Shown here piece after piece: positions 16,493 to 25,233 of a DNA stretch of 64,000 nucleotides. The DNA is from Saprospiraceae bacterium (GTDB lineage: Bacteria > Bacteroidota > Bacteroidia > Chitinophagales > Saprospiraceae): positions 1-64,000 of the forward strand of contig JABWBR010000011.1 of NCBI GenBank assembly GCA_013360405.1, read 5' to 3'. The notes under the pieces were generated by a model. The model had not been told where the DNA came from and made no database searches. It worked only from the letters and a program-made list of their open reading frames with translations. The translations under genes and the position numbers were made by a program. The number at the start of each line of letters is the position of its first letter. Positions within the stretch are counted from its first letter, which is position 1.

Positions 16493-16523
16493 TTGATATT
16501 TAGAAATGTAAAATTTACATTTG
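16493..16523 (+). promoter_or_regulatory. susC promoter (TTG-N20-TACATTTG)
   Basis: TTG at 16493-16495 and TACATTTG at 16516-16523 are 20 bases apart, matching the Bacteroidota -33/-7 consensus. The -7 box overlaps the perfect palindrome at 16506-16520, so a bound repressor would block the polymerase. Confidence 0.75.
16506..16520. promoter_or_regulatory. putative AraR operator overlapping the susC -7 box
   Basis: ATGTAAAATTTACAT is a perfect 7+1+7 palindrome (TGTAA-N3-TTACA). Confidence 0.7.
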
Positions 16524-16531
16524 TACTTACA

Positions 16532-16547
16532 AGTGTAAAAATTACAT
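16532..16547. promoter_or_regulatory. putative AraR operator downstream of the susC start point
   Basis: AGTGTAAAAATTACAT (TGTAA-N3-TTACA), centred 25 bases after the first operator. Its first 11 bases are identical to the operator-like site in front of the hydrogenase operon. Confidence 0.65.
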
Positions 16548-16570
16548 TTATTATCCTTAATCATTAACTT

Positions 16571-19500
16571 ATGATGAAATGCCAACTCACCATTATGGCT
16601 GGAATGTTGGGCGCCCGATTAAAGAAATGGGGTACTACAACTAGCTTGATTTTGCTGTTTGTTGGGGTTGCGCTAGCCCAAAACGGTAAAACCATTACAG
16701 GTAAAGTCACATCGACTGATGGAGGATCCCTCATCGGTGTGAACGTGCTTATCAAAAACAGTAGTGCAGGAACGACAACCGACGCAGACGGTTCTTTTTC
16801 AGTAAGAGCAACTCCTGAAGACGTCCTTGTTTTTTCCTACACCGGCTTTACGACCACAGAAGTTGCGGTTGGAAGCCAGACGGTTATTAATGTTACACTG
16901 GAAGAAAACGTGGAAATCCTGAGCGAAGTAGTTGTGGTAGGCTACGGTACGCAGCGAAAGGAAGACCTCACGGGGGCTGTCAGCGTGGTGAACACCGAAG
17001 AAATGCGCAAGCAGGCTTCTAATGACGTTACCCAAATGATGCAAGGCCGGGTGGCCGGCGTATCGATTACTTCTGATGGACAGCCCGGCGCCGCGCCAAG
17101 CGTGCGCGTCAGGGGGGTGAGCACCTTCGGATTGGGCGCCAGCGCCGAACCGCTTTACGTGGTGGATGGATTCCCCCTCGCCGGCGGCATCCGCGACATC
17201 AACCCCAACGACATCGAGACCATCCAGGTACTCAAGGATGCTACCTCCGGGGCTATCTACGGCAACCGGGCTGCCAACGGCGTGGTGATCATCACGACGA
17301 AGTCGGGCAAGCGAAACGACCGGTTCAGCGTCAATCTGTCGGCTTATACCGGCATCCAGACCGTGCCCGACCGCATTCCCGTGTTAGACCGGGCAGGCTA
17401 CCAGGCCGTAAATACCGAACTGCTGGCCAATGCCGGCCAGGCGCCTGTGCCGGGCAACGACCCTTCGTCACCGTTTTTTATCGATGATATCGACACCGAC
17501 TGGCAGAACGAGGGTTACAAGGATGGCTCCATCCAGAACTACAACGTGTCGCTGAGCGGCGGTACGGCCAAGACGGGTTACTTCATTTCACTGGACTACC
17601 TTAATAACAAAGGTACTTTGACGGGTGACGGCCCCGATTACAAGCGTTATTCTTTGCGTGTAAACTCCGAAACCGACCTGGGCCGCTTCAAGTTTGGCGA
17701 AAACATTTACATCATGCGTTCGGATGAAAATCCGCTGTTCTACACCGGGCCATTTTCGCTATTCCTCCCCGGCGGCAGACCGACGCTCGTAAACGACCTG
17801 CTGCAGGCCGCGCCTACTATCCCCGTCTACGACGAAAACCGCGAAGGCGGCTTCGGCGGCGCCGACGCCGTTATCCACCAATCTATTACGTTAAACGTGC
17901 CGGGTTTCAACTCATTGGTGCAAAACTCGACCAAGGTCAACAGGCTTCTTGCCAATGTCTACGGCACAGTGGAACTGTTCAAAGGCCTTACCTACAAGTT
18001 GAATTTTCAGTACGACAACACCGACATCGCCGACGAATTGTTCGCTCCGTCTTACGACCTGGGTTACTTTTTTCCCAGGCCGGTTGCAGAACTTCAACTG
18101 GGCAACAGGTCTTCCGATTCGTATCTCGTAGAGAACACACTGACCTATAAAAATACCTTCGGCAAACACGACATTACCCTTCTGGCGGGGCAGAGTTTCC
18201 AGGAATTCAATTTCAGGCAATTTGCGGCCGTGGGGTCGGGCCTTGAAAAGCCCTACGTCATCAGCCTGGGCAGCGCGTCTACATTCAGCGTAGTTGACAA
18301 CCAACAGCCGGCAGCGCTGTTGTCTTACCTGGGAAGGGTAAATTATGCCTTTGACGACACGTACCTGCTCACCTTTAATATAAGGAACGACGGCTCGTCG
18401 AAATTCAGAGAAGAAGACCGCTTTGCTATTTTCCCGTCCATCGGATTGGCCTGGAAATTGCACAACGACCTCAACCTGCCGGAAGCAGTAACCGGCTTGA
18501 AACTCCGCGGCGGTTACGGCCAATTGGGCAACCAGGAGATTGGCAACTTCCGCTATCAAAGTACCATCAACCGCGCCATTCCTTATGAATTTTCAACCGG
18601 CAGGGTATTGGGCGCGGCTACTACCATCCTCGTCGACCCGGCTATTACCTGGGAAACCAGGATCACCAGAAACGTCGGCCTCGATGTTGAACTATGGGAT
18701 GGCAAACTGGAATTCACCGCCGAATATTATTCCAATACCTCGGAGGACGTATTGATCGACCTCCCCATTCCGCTTTCTAATGGTTCTTTGGCCGGTCTTA
18801 CTACCAATGCAGGTTCTATCCAAAACTCCGGTTTTGAATTTTCTGCACACTGGAGGCCCCGTCTTGGCGATCTGAATTTTGATATTGCCCCCAACTTCTA
18901 CACCGTCAAAAACGAAGTGCTCGAAATCGGCAACCTGGAGTTCATCTCCGGTGCAGGCGCAAGGACGGAAGTAGGCAACTCCGTGGGTGAACACTACGGC
19001 TGGGTCTATGACGGCATTTTCCAGAACCAGGCGGAAATTGAAGCGGCCGCATTCCAAAACGACAACACGGCCCCCGGCGACATCCGCTACGTGGACCTCA
19101 ATGACGACGGCGTGATTGACATAGAAGACCGCCAGTACCTGGGCCAGGGAATGCCCACTTATTACTACGGACTGAACGTGGTGGCCGAATACAAAGGATT
19201 CGACTTCACTATCTTTGGTCAGGGCAGCGGCGGCAACCTCATCAACAGCAACCTCTACAGGGGTTTGATGCCCACTTCGGGTTACACCAACTGGCACGAG
19301 GACATCCTCGACCGCTGGACGCCGACCAATACCGACACGGACGTTCCAAGGGTAGTATGGAACGACCCGAACAACAACCAGCGCGACTCCAACCGCCCGG
19401 GATGGTTGCAGAAAGGCGATTATTTCAGAATTAATACCATTTCGCTGGGCTACACCCTCGGCAGAGATTTGGTGAGCAAGCTGAAAATGCAAAGCGCAAG

Positions 19501-19651
19501 GGTTTATTTCACTATGCAGAACGTGTATACTTTCGCCGCCTACAAGGGGTACAACCCTGATTTCCAGGCAGGCATCCTGAACCCCGGTTTTGACTTCGGC
19601 ACCTATCCGAGACCGCGCACGACCATGATTGGTTTACAAATTAAATTTTAA
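16571..19651 (+). CDS. SusC-like TonB-dependent receptor (arabinan uptake)
   Basis: 1026 residues. Signal peptide (to about 37, VALAQNGK), then a carboxypeptidase-regulatory-like domain (KTITGKVTSTDGGSLIGVNVLIKN, about 38-115). A TonB box-like EVVVVGYGTQRKEDLTGAVS and a plug domain (about 120-250: PSVRVRGVSTFG, LYVVDGFPL, DATSGAIYGNRAANGVVIITTKSGK) precede a C-terminal barrel ending in an aromatic/Phe terminus (IGLQIKF). SusC receptors import oligosaccharides bound by SusD. It is first in the locus, four bases before susD, behind an operator-bearing promoter. Confidence 0.96.
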   Translation: MMKCQLTIMAGMLGARLKKWGTTTSLILLFVGVALAQNGKTITGKVTSTDGGSLIGVNVLIKNSSAGTTTDADGSFSVRATPEDVLVFSYTGFTTTEVAVGSQTVINVTLEENVEILSEVVVVGYGTQRKEDLTGAVSVVNTEEMRKQASNDVTQMMQGRVAGVSITSDGQPGAAPSVRVRGVSTFGLGASAEPLYVVDGFPLAGGIRDINPNDIETIQVLKDATSGAIYGNRAANGVVIITTKSGKRNDRFSVNLSAYTGIQTVPDRIPVLDRAGYQAVNTELLANAGQAPVPGNDPSSPFFIDDIDTDWQNEGYKDGSIQNYNVSLSGGTAKTGYFISLDYLNNKGTLTGDGPDYKRYSLRVNSETDLGRFKFGENIYIMRSDENPLFYTGPFSLFLPGGRPTLVNDLLQAAPTIPVYDENREGGFGGADAVIHQSITLNVPGFNSLVQNSTKVNRLLANVYGTVELFKGLTYKLNFQYDNTDIADELFAPSYDLGYFFPRPVAELQLGNRSSDSYLVENTLTYKNTFGKHDITLLAGQSFQEFNFRQFAAVGSGLEKPYVISLGSASTFSVVDNQQPAALLSYLGRVNYAFDDTYLLTFNIRNDGSSKFREEDRFAIFPSIGLAWKLHNDLNLPEAVTGLKLRGGYGQLGNQEIGNFRYQSTINRAIPYEFSTGRVLGAATTILVDPAITWETRITRNVGLDVELWDGKLEFTAEYYSNTSEDVLIDLPIPLSNGSLAGLTTNAGSIQNSGFEFSAHWRPRLGDLNFDIAPNFYTVKNEVLEIGNLEFISGAGARTEVGNSVGEHYGWVYDGIFQNQAEIEAAAFQNDNTAPGDIRYVDLNDDGVIDIEDRQYLGQGMPTYYYGLNVVAEYKGFDFTIFGQGSGGNLINSNLYRGLMPTSGYTNWHEDILDRWTPTNTDTDVPRVVWNDPNNNQRDSNRPGWLQKGDYFRINTISLGYTLGRDLVSKLKMQSARVYFTMQNVYTFAAYKGYNPDFQAGILNPGFDFGTYPRPRTTMIGLQIKF

Positions 19652-19655
19652 CAAC

Positions 19656-21221
19656 ATGAAGATTAAATTCATCAAAATATCGCTAAGCGTTTTCTTCCTT
19701 TTTATGGGATTATACGCGTGCAAAGACGAGCTCGAGATAGCCGACCCCAACAGGCTGTCTTCGGAGCAGTTCTACGAAAACCAGGATCAAGCGGTAGCCG
19801 CCGTTGATGCCATCTACAATGCCCTGATTATCGACGGCATGTACCAGCGCATCACGCCGGTTTACAACGACGGCCGCGGCGACGAACTTTCTTGCCGAAG
19901 CCCCTGGCCGTTCCTGACGGGCTTCAGCGCCTTCACCATTCCACCCACCGACGGCGCCCTGGAAATTTTCTGGGCCGGGCACTACATCATGGTATCCCGC
20001 GCCAATCAGGTACTCGAACAGGTTCCCGGCGTTCCGGATGTAGAAGCCGGTTTGAGAGAGCGCTTGTTGGGCCAGGCCTATTTCCTGCGCGCACTGGCTT
20101 ATTTCAACCTCGCCAATGTGCACGACAAAGTGCCGCTCATTCTGGAAACGCCCAAGGGGTCGGAAGCATTCTACCCAAGCAATGCCGATGTGACGCTGGC
20201 CACCGTCTACACCCAGATAAAATCCGATTTGGAAAATGCCATTTCGCGGCTTCCGCTCAACTACAATGCCGTAACCGGCCCCGACCAGGGCCAGGAAGGC
20301 CGCGCAACCAAAGGCGCTGCGCAATCTTTGCTGGGCACGGTTTATCTGTATGAAGGCAGCCATGCGGCCGCACTGCCACATTTTGAAGCGGTTGTAAACT
20401 CCAACCAGTACACCTTGGCGCCCAACTACGCAGACTTGTTTTCGCAAGACCCCGCAGTGGAAAGGAACAACACAGAGCGTATTTTCTGGGCGGAATTCAC
20501 CACCAGTGCCAACTCCGACTTCAACTGGGGCGGCGACCCCAACGTGAACTGGCGCCAATTCCTGGCACTGACACCGACCTACTCACAGGGCGATTTCTTC
20601 GACTTTTACCCGACCGCCTTCCTCTATAATGAAATGCGGGAAGAGCGCACCATCGACAATAAGCTGGATCCGCGTTACCACGCCACCATCTTGTCCTATG
20701 AGCCGAGCGAAGGCTACACCACCGCTTACAACCAGGACTGGCTGACGCGATATGGCCCCGGTTCGGAAGGTAATTATTATATTAAAAAGTACACGAATGC
20801 CGTGAACGGTACGGATGCCTTTACTGCCGGCTTCAACTACCATGTTATTCGCTATGCCGACGTACTGCTCATGTACGCCGAATGTCTGGCCAATACGGGC
20901 AATATCGCCGGTGCTGCTCAATACGTGCAGCAGGTGCGCGACAGAGCCAACCTGCCCGACAGAGAAGCCGAATTTGCCGGGTATTCTCTCGACCAGTTCA
21001 TGCAGCAATTGGAGCACGAACGCATCATGGAATTGGCGGTGGAAGGCAAGCGCTGGTACGACGTAAAACGCTGGGGCTACCTAAATAACCCGGCCAGGCT
21101 GGATGAGCTTAAATCGCACGACTTCGAGTTCAATACTTATTCCAACGGCAAGGATTTTATTCCAATTGCCCAAACGGAATTGGACAGAAACCCGAACCTG
21201 GTAGGGAATTCGGCTAACTAG
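19656..21221 (+). CDS. SusD/RagB-like glycan-binding lipoprotein
   Basis: 521 residues from ATG 19656. Lipoprotein signal with Cys in LFMGLYACKDELEI. SusD landmarks: ADPNRLSSEQFYENQDQAVAAVDAIYNAL, RERLLGQAYFLRALAYFNLANVHDKVPLI, ATKGAAQSLLGTVYLYEG (TPR helices) and the C-terminal HERIMELAVEGKRWYDVKRWG, ending DRNPNLVGNSAN. It caps the SusC barrel on the cell surface and binds arabinan oligosaccharides. An in-frame upstream start would overlap susC and give no signal peptide. Confidence 0.95.
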   Translation: MKIKFIKISLSVFFLFMGLYACKDELEIADPNRLSSEQFYENQDQAVAAVDAIYNALIIDGMYQRITPVYNDGRGDELSCRSPWPFLTGFSAFTIPPTDGALEIFWAGHYIMVSRANQVLEQVPGVPDVEAGLRERLLGQAYFLRALAYFNLANVHDKVPLILETPKGSEAFYPSNADVTLATVYTQIKSDLENAISRLPLNYNAVTGPDQGQEGRATKGAAQSLLGTVYLYEGSHAAALPHFEAVVNSNQYTLAPNYADLFSQDPAVERNNTERIFWAEFTTSANSDFNWGGDPNVNWRQFLALTPTYSQGDFFDFYPTAFLYNEMREERTIDNKLDPRYHATILSYEPSEGYTTAYNQDWLTRYGPGSEGNYYIKKYTNAVNGTDAFTAGFNYHVIRYADVLLMYAECLANTGNIAGAAQYVQQVRDRANLPDREAEFAGYSLDQFMQQLEHERIMELAVEGKRWYDVKRWGYLNNPARLDELKSHDFEFNTYSNGKDFIPIAQTELDRNPNLVGNSAN

Positions 21222-21404
21222 AGTTTTTTATTAACCGCAGAGTAACGCGGAGTTACACAGAGGGCGCGCAGAGGCTTTACCACCTCTGTGATTACTCTGT
21301 GATTACTCTGTGTAACTCTGTGTGACTCTGTGGTTAAAAAATAGGCTTAAATTGACAACATCACGCTCAAAATCCCCCGATCGATAACTTAATTTCAGAA
21401 AATC
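21222..21404. repeat. CAGAG/CTCTG palindromic repeat after susD
   Basis: TTAACCGCAGAG...ACACAGAG on the left and CTCTGTGTAACTCTGTG...GTGGTTAA on the right form a degenerate long hairpin (about 21234-21342). The same family recurs at 27285-27382. Likely an attenuator or processing site that lowers downstream expression relative to susCD; inferred from position. Confidence 0.7.
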
Positions 21405-24400
21405 ATGCCTAAACTCAATCGCCTATATTGGTGGTATCTTCCCTTAGCTATCGCAATGTGCCAGTGCGGTCCTTCCTCTCAGGACCCCGACGCATTGTTC
21501 CAGCTATTGGATGCCCGCCAAACAGGGATTGATTTTCAGAACACCATCACGCCAAATGACACGATAAACCTGCTGGATTTTGAATACATGTACAACGGCG
21601 GCGGCGTGGGCGTCGGCGATTTTGACAACGACGGCTTCCCCGACCTGATATTCACGGGCAACATGGTAGAAAGCAGGATTTACCGCAACAAAGGAACCCA
21701 GGCCGGCCTTGAATTTGAAGACATCACCCAAAAATCCGGCTTCCACACAAAAGGCAAATGGTGTACCGGGGTTTCCATCGTGGACATCAACGGCGACGGC
21801 TTCGACGATATCTACGTCTGCGTGGGCGGGCCGGGCAAAAAAAGCGCTTTCCCCAACCTCTTGTTCATCAACCAGGGCGATCTCACCTTTAAGGAATCGG
21901 CTACCGCTTATGGATTGGACGACCCCGGCGAATCTAACCAGGCTGTTTTTTTCGACTACGACCTCGACGGCGATCTGGACATGTACCTGCTGAATGGCGG
22001 CGGTTTTGAAAAATCACCCCTGACCATCCGACCCATACTAGCCAACGGATCATCGAGGAACACCGACAAATTGTACCAAAACAATTTTAACTCCACACTG
22101 GGGCACCCGGTTTTTACAGACGTTTCCGCCCAGGCGGGCATCGCCGTTGAAGGCTTCGGGCTGGGCGCCGGCATCATTGACGCCAACCACGACGGCCGGC
22201 CCGACGTGTACGTTTGCAACGACTATTTGTCGAAAGACTTATTGTACATCAACAACCAGGACCGCACATTTCGGGAAGCGGCCGCCGAATACTTCGGCCA
22301 TACGAGCCATTTTTCGATGGGCAACGACGTCGGCGATATCAACAACGACGGCATCCTCGACCTCGTCACGCTCGATATGCTGCCCGAAAGCCGGCGCCGT
22401 CGCATGACGATGTTCGGCCCCCACCTCAGAGACAAATTTGAACAGGCCGTTCGATACGGCTACGGACATCAATACATGCGGAATATGCTCCAATTGGGCA
22501 GCAACGGCATGGCGTATAGCGAAGTTGGCCAATTGGCCGGCATCGATCGCACCGACTGGAGCTGGTGCCCGCTGTTGGCAGATTTCGACCACGACGGCCT
22601 GCAGGACTTGTTTGTCACCAACGGCTACGGCAAAGACATCACTGACCTCGATTTTGTGAAATTCCGCCAGGACGCCATCGGCCAGTTTGCCAACCCCGAA
22701 CAAGTGCGCAAGACGCTTATCAAAAGCCTCGACGAGGTGCTTCCCATTATTCTACCCAATTATATTTTTAAAAATAAGGGGAACATCAGCTTTGAAAACA
22801 AAACAACACAGTGGGGTTTGACACAGCCTTCCATTTCCAACGGCGCCGCCTACGCCGACCTCGACCTCGATGGCGACCTCGAAATAATCGTGAATAATAT
22901 TGACCAAAAAGCCTTTATTTATAAAAATACCCTTCGGGAAAGGGATTCCTCCTCTACCCATTTTTTAACAATAAAACTGATAGGCGACAAGGGCAACCCC
23001 TCCGGGCATGGCGCTGCCGTAAGCATCTATGCCGGTGGGGAAAAACAACTCCGCTACAAACAGACCGCCCGGGGTTTTCAAAGCTCGGTTACCGATTTGT
23101 CGCACTTTGGGCTCGGCGCTAAAACCTCAATTGATAGCGTAGAAGTCGTTTGGCCTGATGGCAAAAGAAACGTAGTCCAAAGCCTAAAAGCCGATCAAAC
23201 GATCAGCCTACATTACAGCGACGCCCGCCCCGCCATTATTACCAAAAAACAAACATCAGGCCTGCTACAGCGCCACGACCACATAAGTTACGAGCACAAA
23301 GAAGCCGTCGCCGCCGACGACTTCAAAAACCAACCCCTGCTGTTGCAAAGTTTCAACAGCCAGGGCCCCGGCATGGCGGTAGGCGACGTGAATGCCGACG
23401 GGCTCGACGACTTGTTCATCGGTGGGTCCTACGGAAGTCCGGCAAGCCTGTTTTTGCAAAAGGCAAACGGCACTTTTGCTGAAAAGCAAATCCCCACCGA
23501 AAACTGCGAAGACCTGGGCGCCCTGCTGTTGGACACAGACAAAGACGGCGACCTGGATTTGTACGTCGCCGGCGGCGGCGCTGAAAGATATGCCGACCAC
23601 AAAGACTACCAGGACAGGATCTACCTCAACGACGGAAAGGGGAATTTCACCCTGAACCCGACAGCCCTGCCGGCCATGCTCACCAGCACGGCGACCGTTA
23701 CAGCGGGCGACCTCGACCAGGACGGCGACCTCGACCTATTCGTAGGCGGCAGGGTGTTACCGGGCAAATACCCCATGGCGCCGCGCAGTTATTTGCTGCA
23801 AAACAACGGCGGCAAATTCACGGACGTAACCGATGCCGTTTGCCCGGCGCTGAAATCCATTGGCATGGTCACTTCGGCCATCTGGACCGATTTCAACAAC
23901 GACAAGCGGCCGGACTTGATAGTCGTAGGCGAAATGATGAAGATTTCCATTTTCCAAAACGATGGAAAAGGGCTGCGAAACATCACCGACCAGTCCGGGC
24001 TGGAGCGCTCCACCGGTTTCTGGAACAGCATCTCTGCAGGAGATTTTGACAACGACGGCGACATGGATTTTGTGCTCGGAAATATTGGCCAAAACACGCC
24101 TTTTAAACTATCGCCTGCACATCCGCTGCAACTGCATTATGCCGATTTTGATAAAAATGGTTCGGTAGACCCCATTTTTTCGATGTACGAAGAGGGGGCC
24201 TACTATCCCTTTGCCTCTCTCGACGTATTGGCGCAGCAGATGCCCATTTTGAAGAAAAAATTCTTGAAATATTCGGCTTACGCCAAAGCTGCCACTGCCG
24301 ACATATTGCAAACTTTAGATGCTACGCAAAAACAAACCCTGATTTGCGAACAGCAGTTGAGTAGCCTGCTGGAGAATTTGGGCAAGGGCCAATTTTCACT

Positions 24401-24929
24401 AAAGCCGCTACCTCGCATAGCCCAAATAGCCCCGGTGAAAGGCATCCTGGTAGAAGACCTGAACCTGGACGGGCTGCTGGATATACTGCTGGTCGGCAAC
24501 GAGTACAACACCGAAGTCGTCAGCGGCAGGTACGACGCCTCACGAGGTTGCGTGTTATTGAACGAAGGCAACCTGACTTTCAGGGCGGTCGGCGGCGAAA
24601 ACTCCGGCTTTCACGTGGCAGGCGACGCGAGGGCTATTGCAAAACTGGCGCTAGGCAAAGGCCGAATGTTGGTTTTGGTTGGAAAAAATAACGGCCCCCT
24701 TGAAAATTACGCTATTGACAATGACGCCGGGGCAAAATTCCTTACATTCCAACCTGGCGAGGCAAGCGCCACTATCGAATACGGAGAGAAAAGCATTTGC
24801 AAAATAGAATATCAAATAGGAAGCGGCTACCTCTCGCAGCAGTCGGCAAGCTTCCGCATTTCACCCCAAGCCAAAAACGTAATATTTCTGGATACGGCCG
24901 GGCGTCAAACCCGGCGGGTGTCCTTTTAA
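21405..24929 (+). CDS. FG-GAP/VCBS repeat lipoprotein with ASPIC/UnbV domain
   Basis: 1174 residues. The signal ends at MCQCGPSS, a lipobox. At least 14 calcium-type loops of the form DxDxDG are seen, for example DFDNDGFPDL, DINGDGFDDI, DYDLDGDLDM, DANHDGRPDV, DFDHDGLQDL, DTDKDGDLDL and DFDNDGDMDF, building two beta-propellers. One ASPIC/UnbV domain (TIKLIGDKGNPSGHGAAVSI to VVWPDGKRNV, about 520-605) separates the two sets. The family is common next to Bacteroidota susCD pairs. Its role is unproven; a surface glycan-binding part in the SusE/F position is plausible from the order. Confidence 0.9.
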   Translation: MPKLNRLYWWYLPLAIAMCQCGPSSQDPDALFQLLDARQTGIDFQNTITPNDTINLLDFEYMYNGGGVGVGDFDNDGFPDLIFTGNMVESRIYRNKGTQAGLEFEDITQKSGFHTKGKWCTGVSIVDINGDGFDDIYVCVGGPGKKSAFPNLLFINQGDLTFKESATAYGLDDPGESNQAVFFDYDLDGDLDMYLLNGGGFEKSPLTIRPILANGSSRNTDKLYQNNFNSTLGHPVFTDVSAQAGIAVEGFGLGAGIIDANHDGRPDVYVCNDYLSKDLLYINNQDRTFREAAAEYFGHTSHFSMGNDVGDINNDGILDLVTLDMLPESRRRRMTMFGPHLRDKFEQAVRYGYGHQYMRNMLQLGSNGMAYSEVGQLAGIDRTDWSWCPLLADFDHDGLQDLFVTNGYGKDITDLDFVKFRQDAIGQFANPEQVRKTLIKSLDEVLPIILPNYIFKNKGNISFENKTTQWGLTQPSISNGAAYADLDLDGDLEIIVNNIDQKAFIYKNTLRERDSSSTHFLTIKLIGDKGNPSGHGAAVSIYAGGEKQLRYKQTARGFQSSVTDLSHFGLGAKTSIDSVEVVWPDGKRNVVQSLKADQTISLHYSDARPAIITKKQTSGLLQRHDHISYEHKEAVAADDFKNQPLLLQSFNSQGPGMAVGDVNADGLDDLFIGGSYGSPASLFLQKANGTFAEKQIPTENCEDLGALLLDTDKDGDLDLYVAGGGAERYADHKDYQDRIYLNDGKGNFTLNPTALPAMLTSTATVTAGDLDQDGDLDLFVGGRVLPGKYPMAPRSYLLQNNGGKFTDVTDAVCPALKSIGMVTSAIWTDFNNDKRPDLIVVGEMMKISIFQNDGKGLRNITDQSGLERSTGFWNSISAGDFDNDGDMDFVLGNIGQNTPFKLSPAHPLQLHYADFDKNGSVDPIFSMYEEGAYYPFASLDVLAQQMPILKKKFLKYSAYAKAATADILQTLDATQKQTLICEQQLSSLLENLGKGQFSLKPLPRIAQIAPVKGILVEDLNLDGLLDILLVGNEYNTEVVSGRYDASRGCVLLNEGNLTFRAVGGENSGFHVAGDARAIAKLALGKGRMLVLVGKNNGPLENYAIDNDAGAKFLTFQPGEASATIEYGEKSICKIEYQIGSGYLSQQSASFRISPQAKNVIFLDTAGRQTRRVSF

Positions 24930-25233
24930 GTAAAAAAGTGCCTGTCAGCACCCCTAACCCCTAAAGGGGAACCCACCCACGGGCGGGGTTTCCAAGACAG
25001 CGGGATGACACCCCTTTAGGGCAATGTCGTTGACTTAAGGATTTTGAGGTGACATCTGACGAGGAACGAGGCTGGTGTCATCTCAAAATCCGGGCTTCGG
25101 AACTCAAAAAAATGAAGTGACACCTCCTCCTGCGTCGGAGATGTCACTTCATTTTTTCCTTAAGTCAACGACATTGCCCTTTAGGGGCAGGGGGTGTGCG
25201 GAGGGGAATCAACATTAAGCAAAAAAGTAAGCC
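24930..25233. repeat. three-way-junction inverted repeat element
   Basis: No gene. Outer arms of 31 bases at 25011-25041 and 25157-25187 (29 of 31 paired) enclose two further hairpins. One has 18-base arms 25039-25056/25074-25091 (16 paired, two G-U possible). The other has 21-base arms 25107-25127/25137-25157 (20 paired, 9-base loop, ending in six T). Upstream, 24954-24970 is a CCCCTAAAGGGG palindrome. In RNA this would be a Y-shaped junction with a terminator-like third stem inside the arabinan operon. Confidence 0.85.

Noticed and set aside
18692-19492. Long minus-strand frames inside susC, recQ, the hydrogenase and other GC-rich genes
   Set aside because: They are opposite-strand shadows of well-recognised genes with no family signal.
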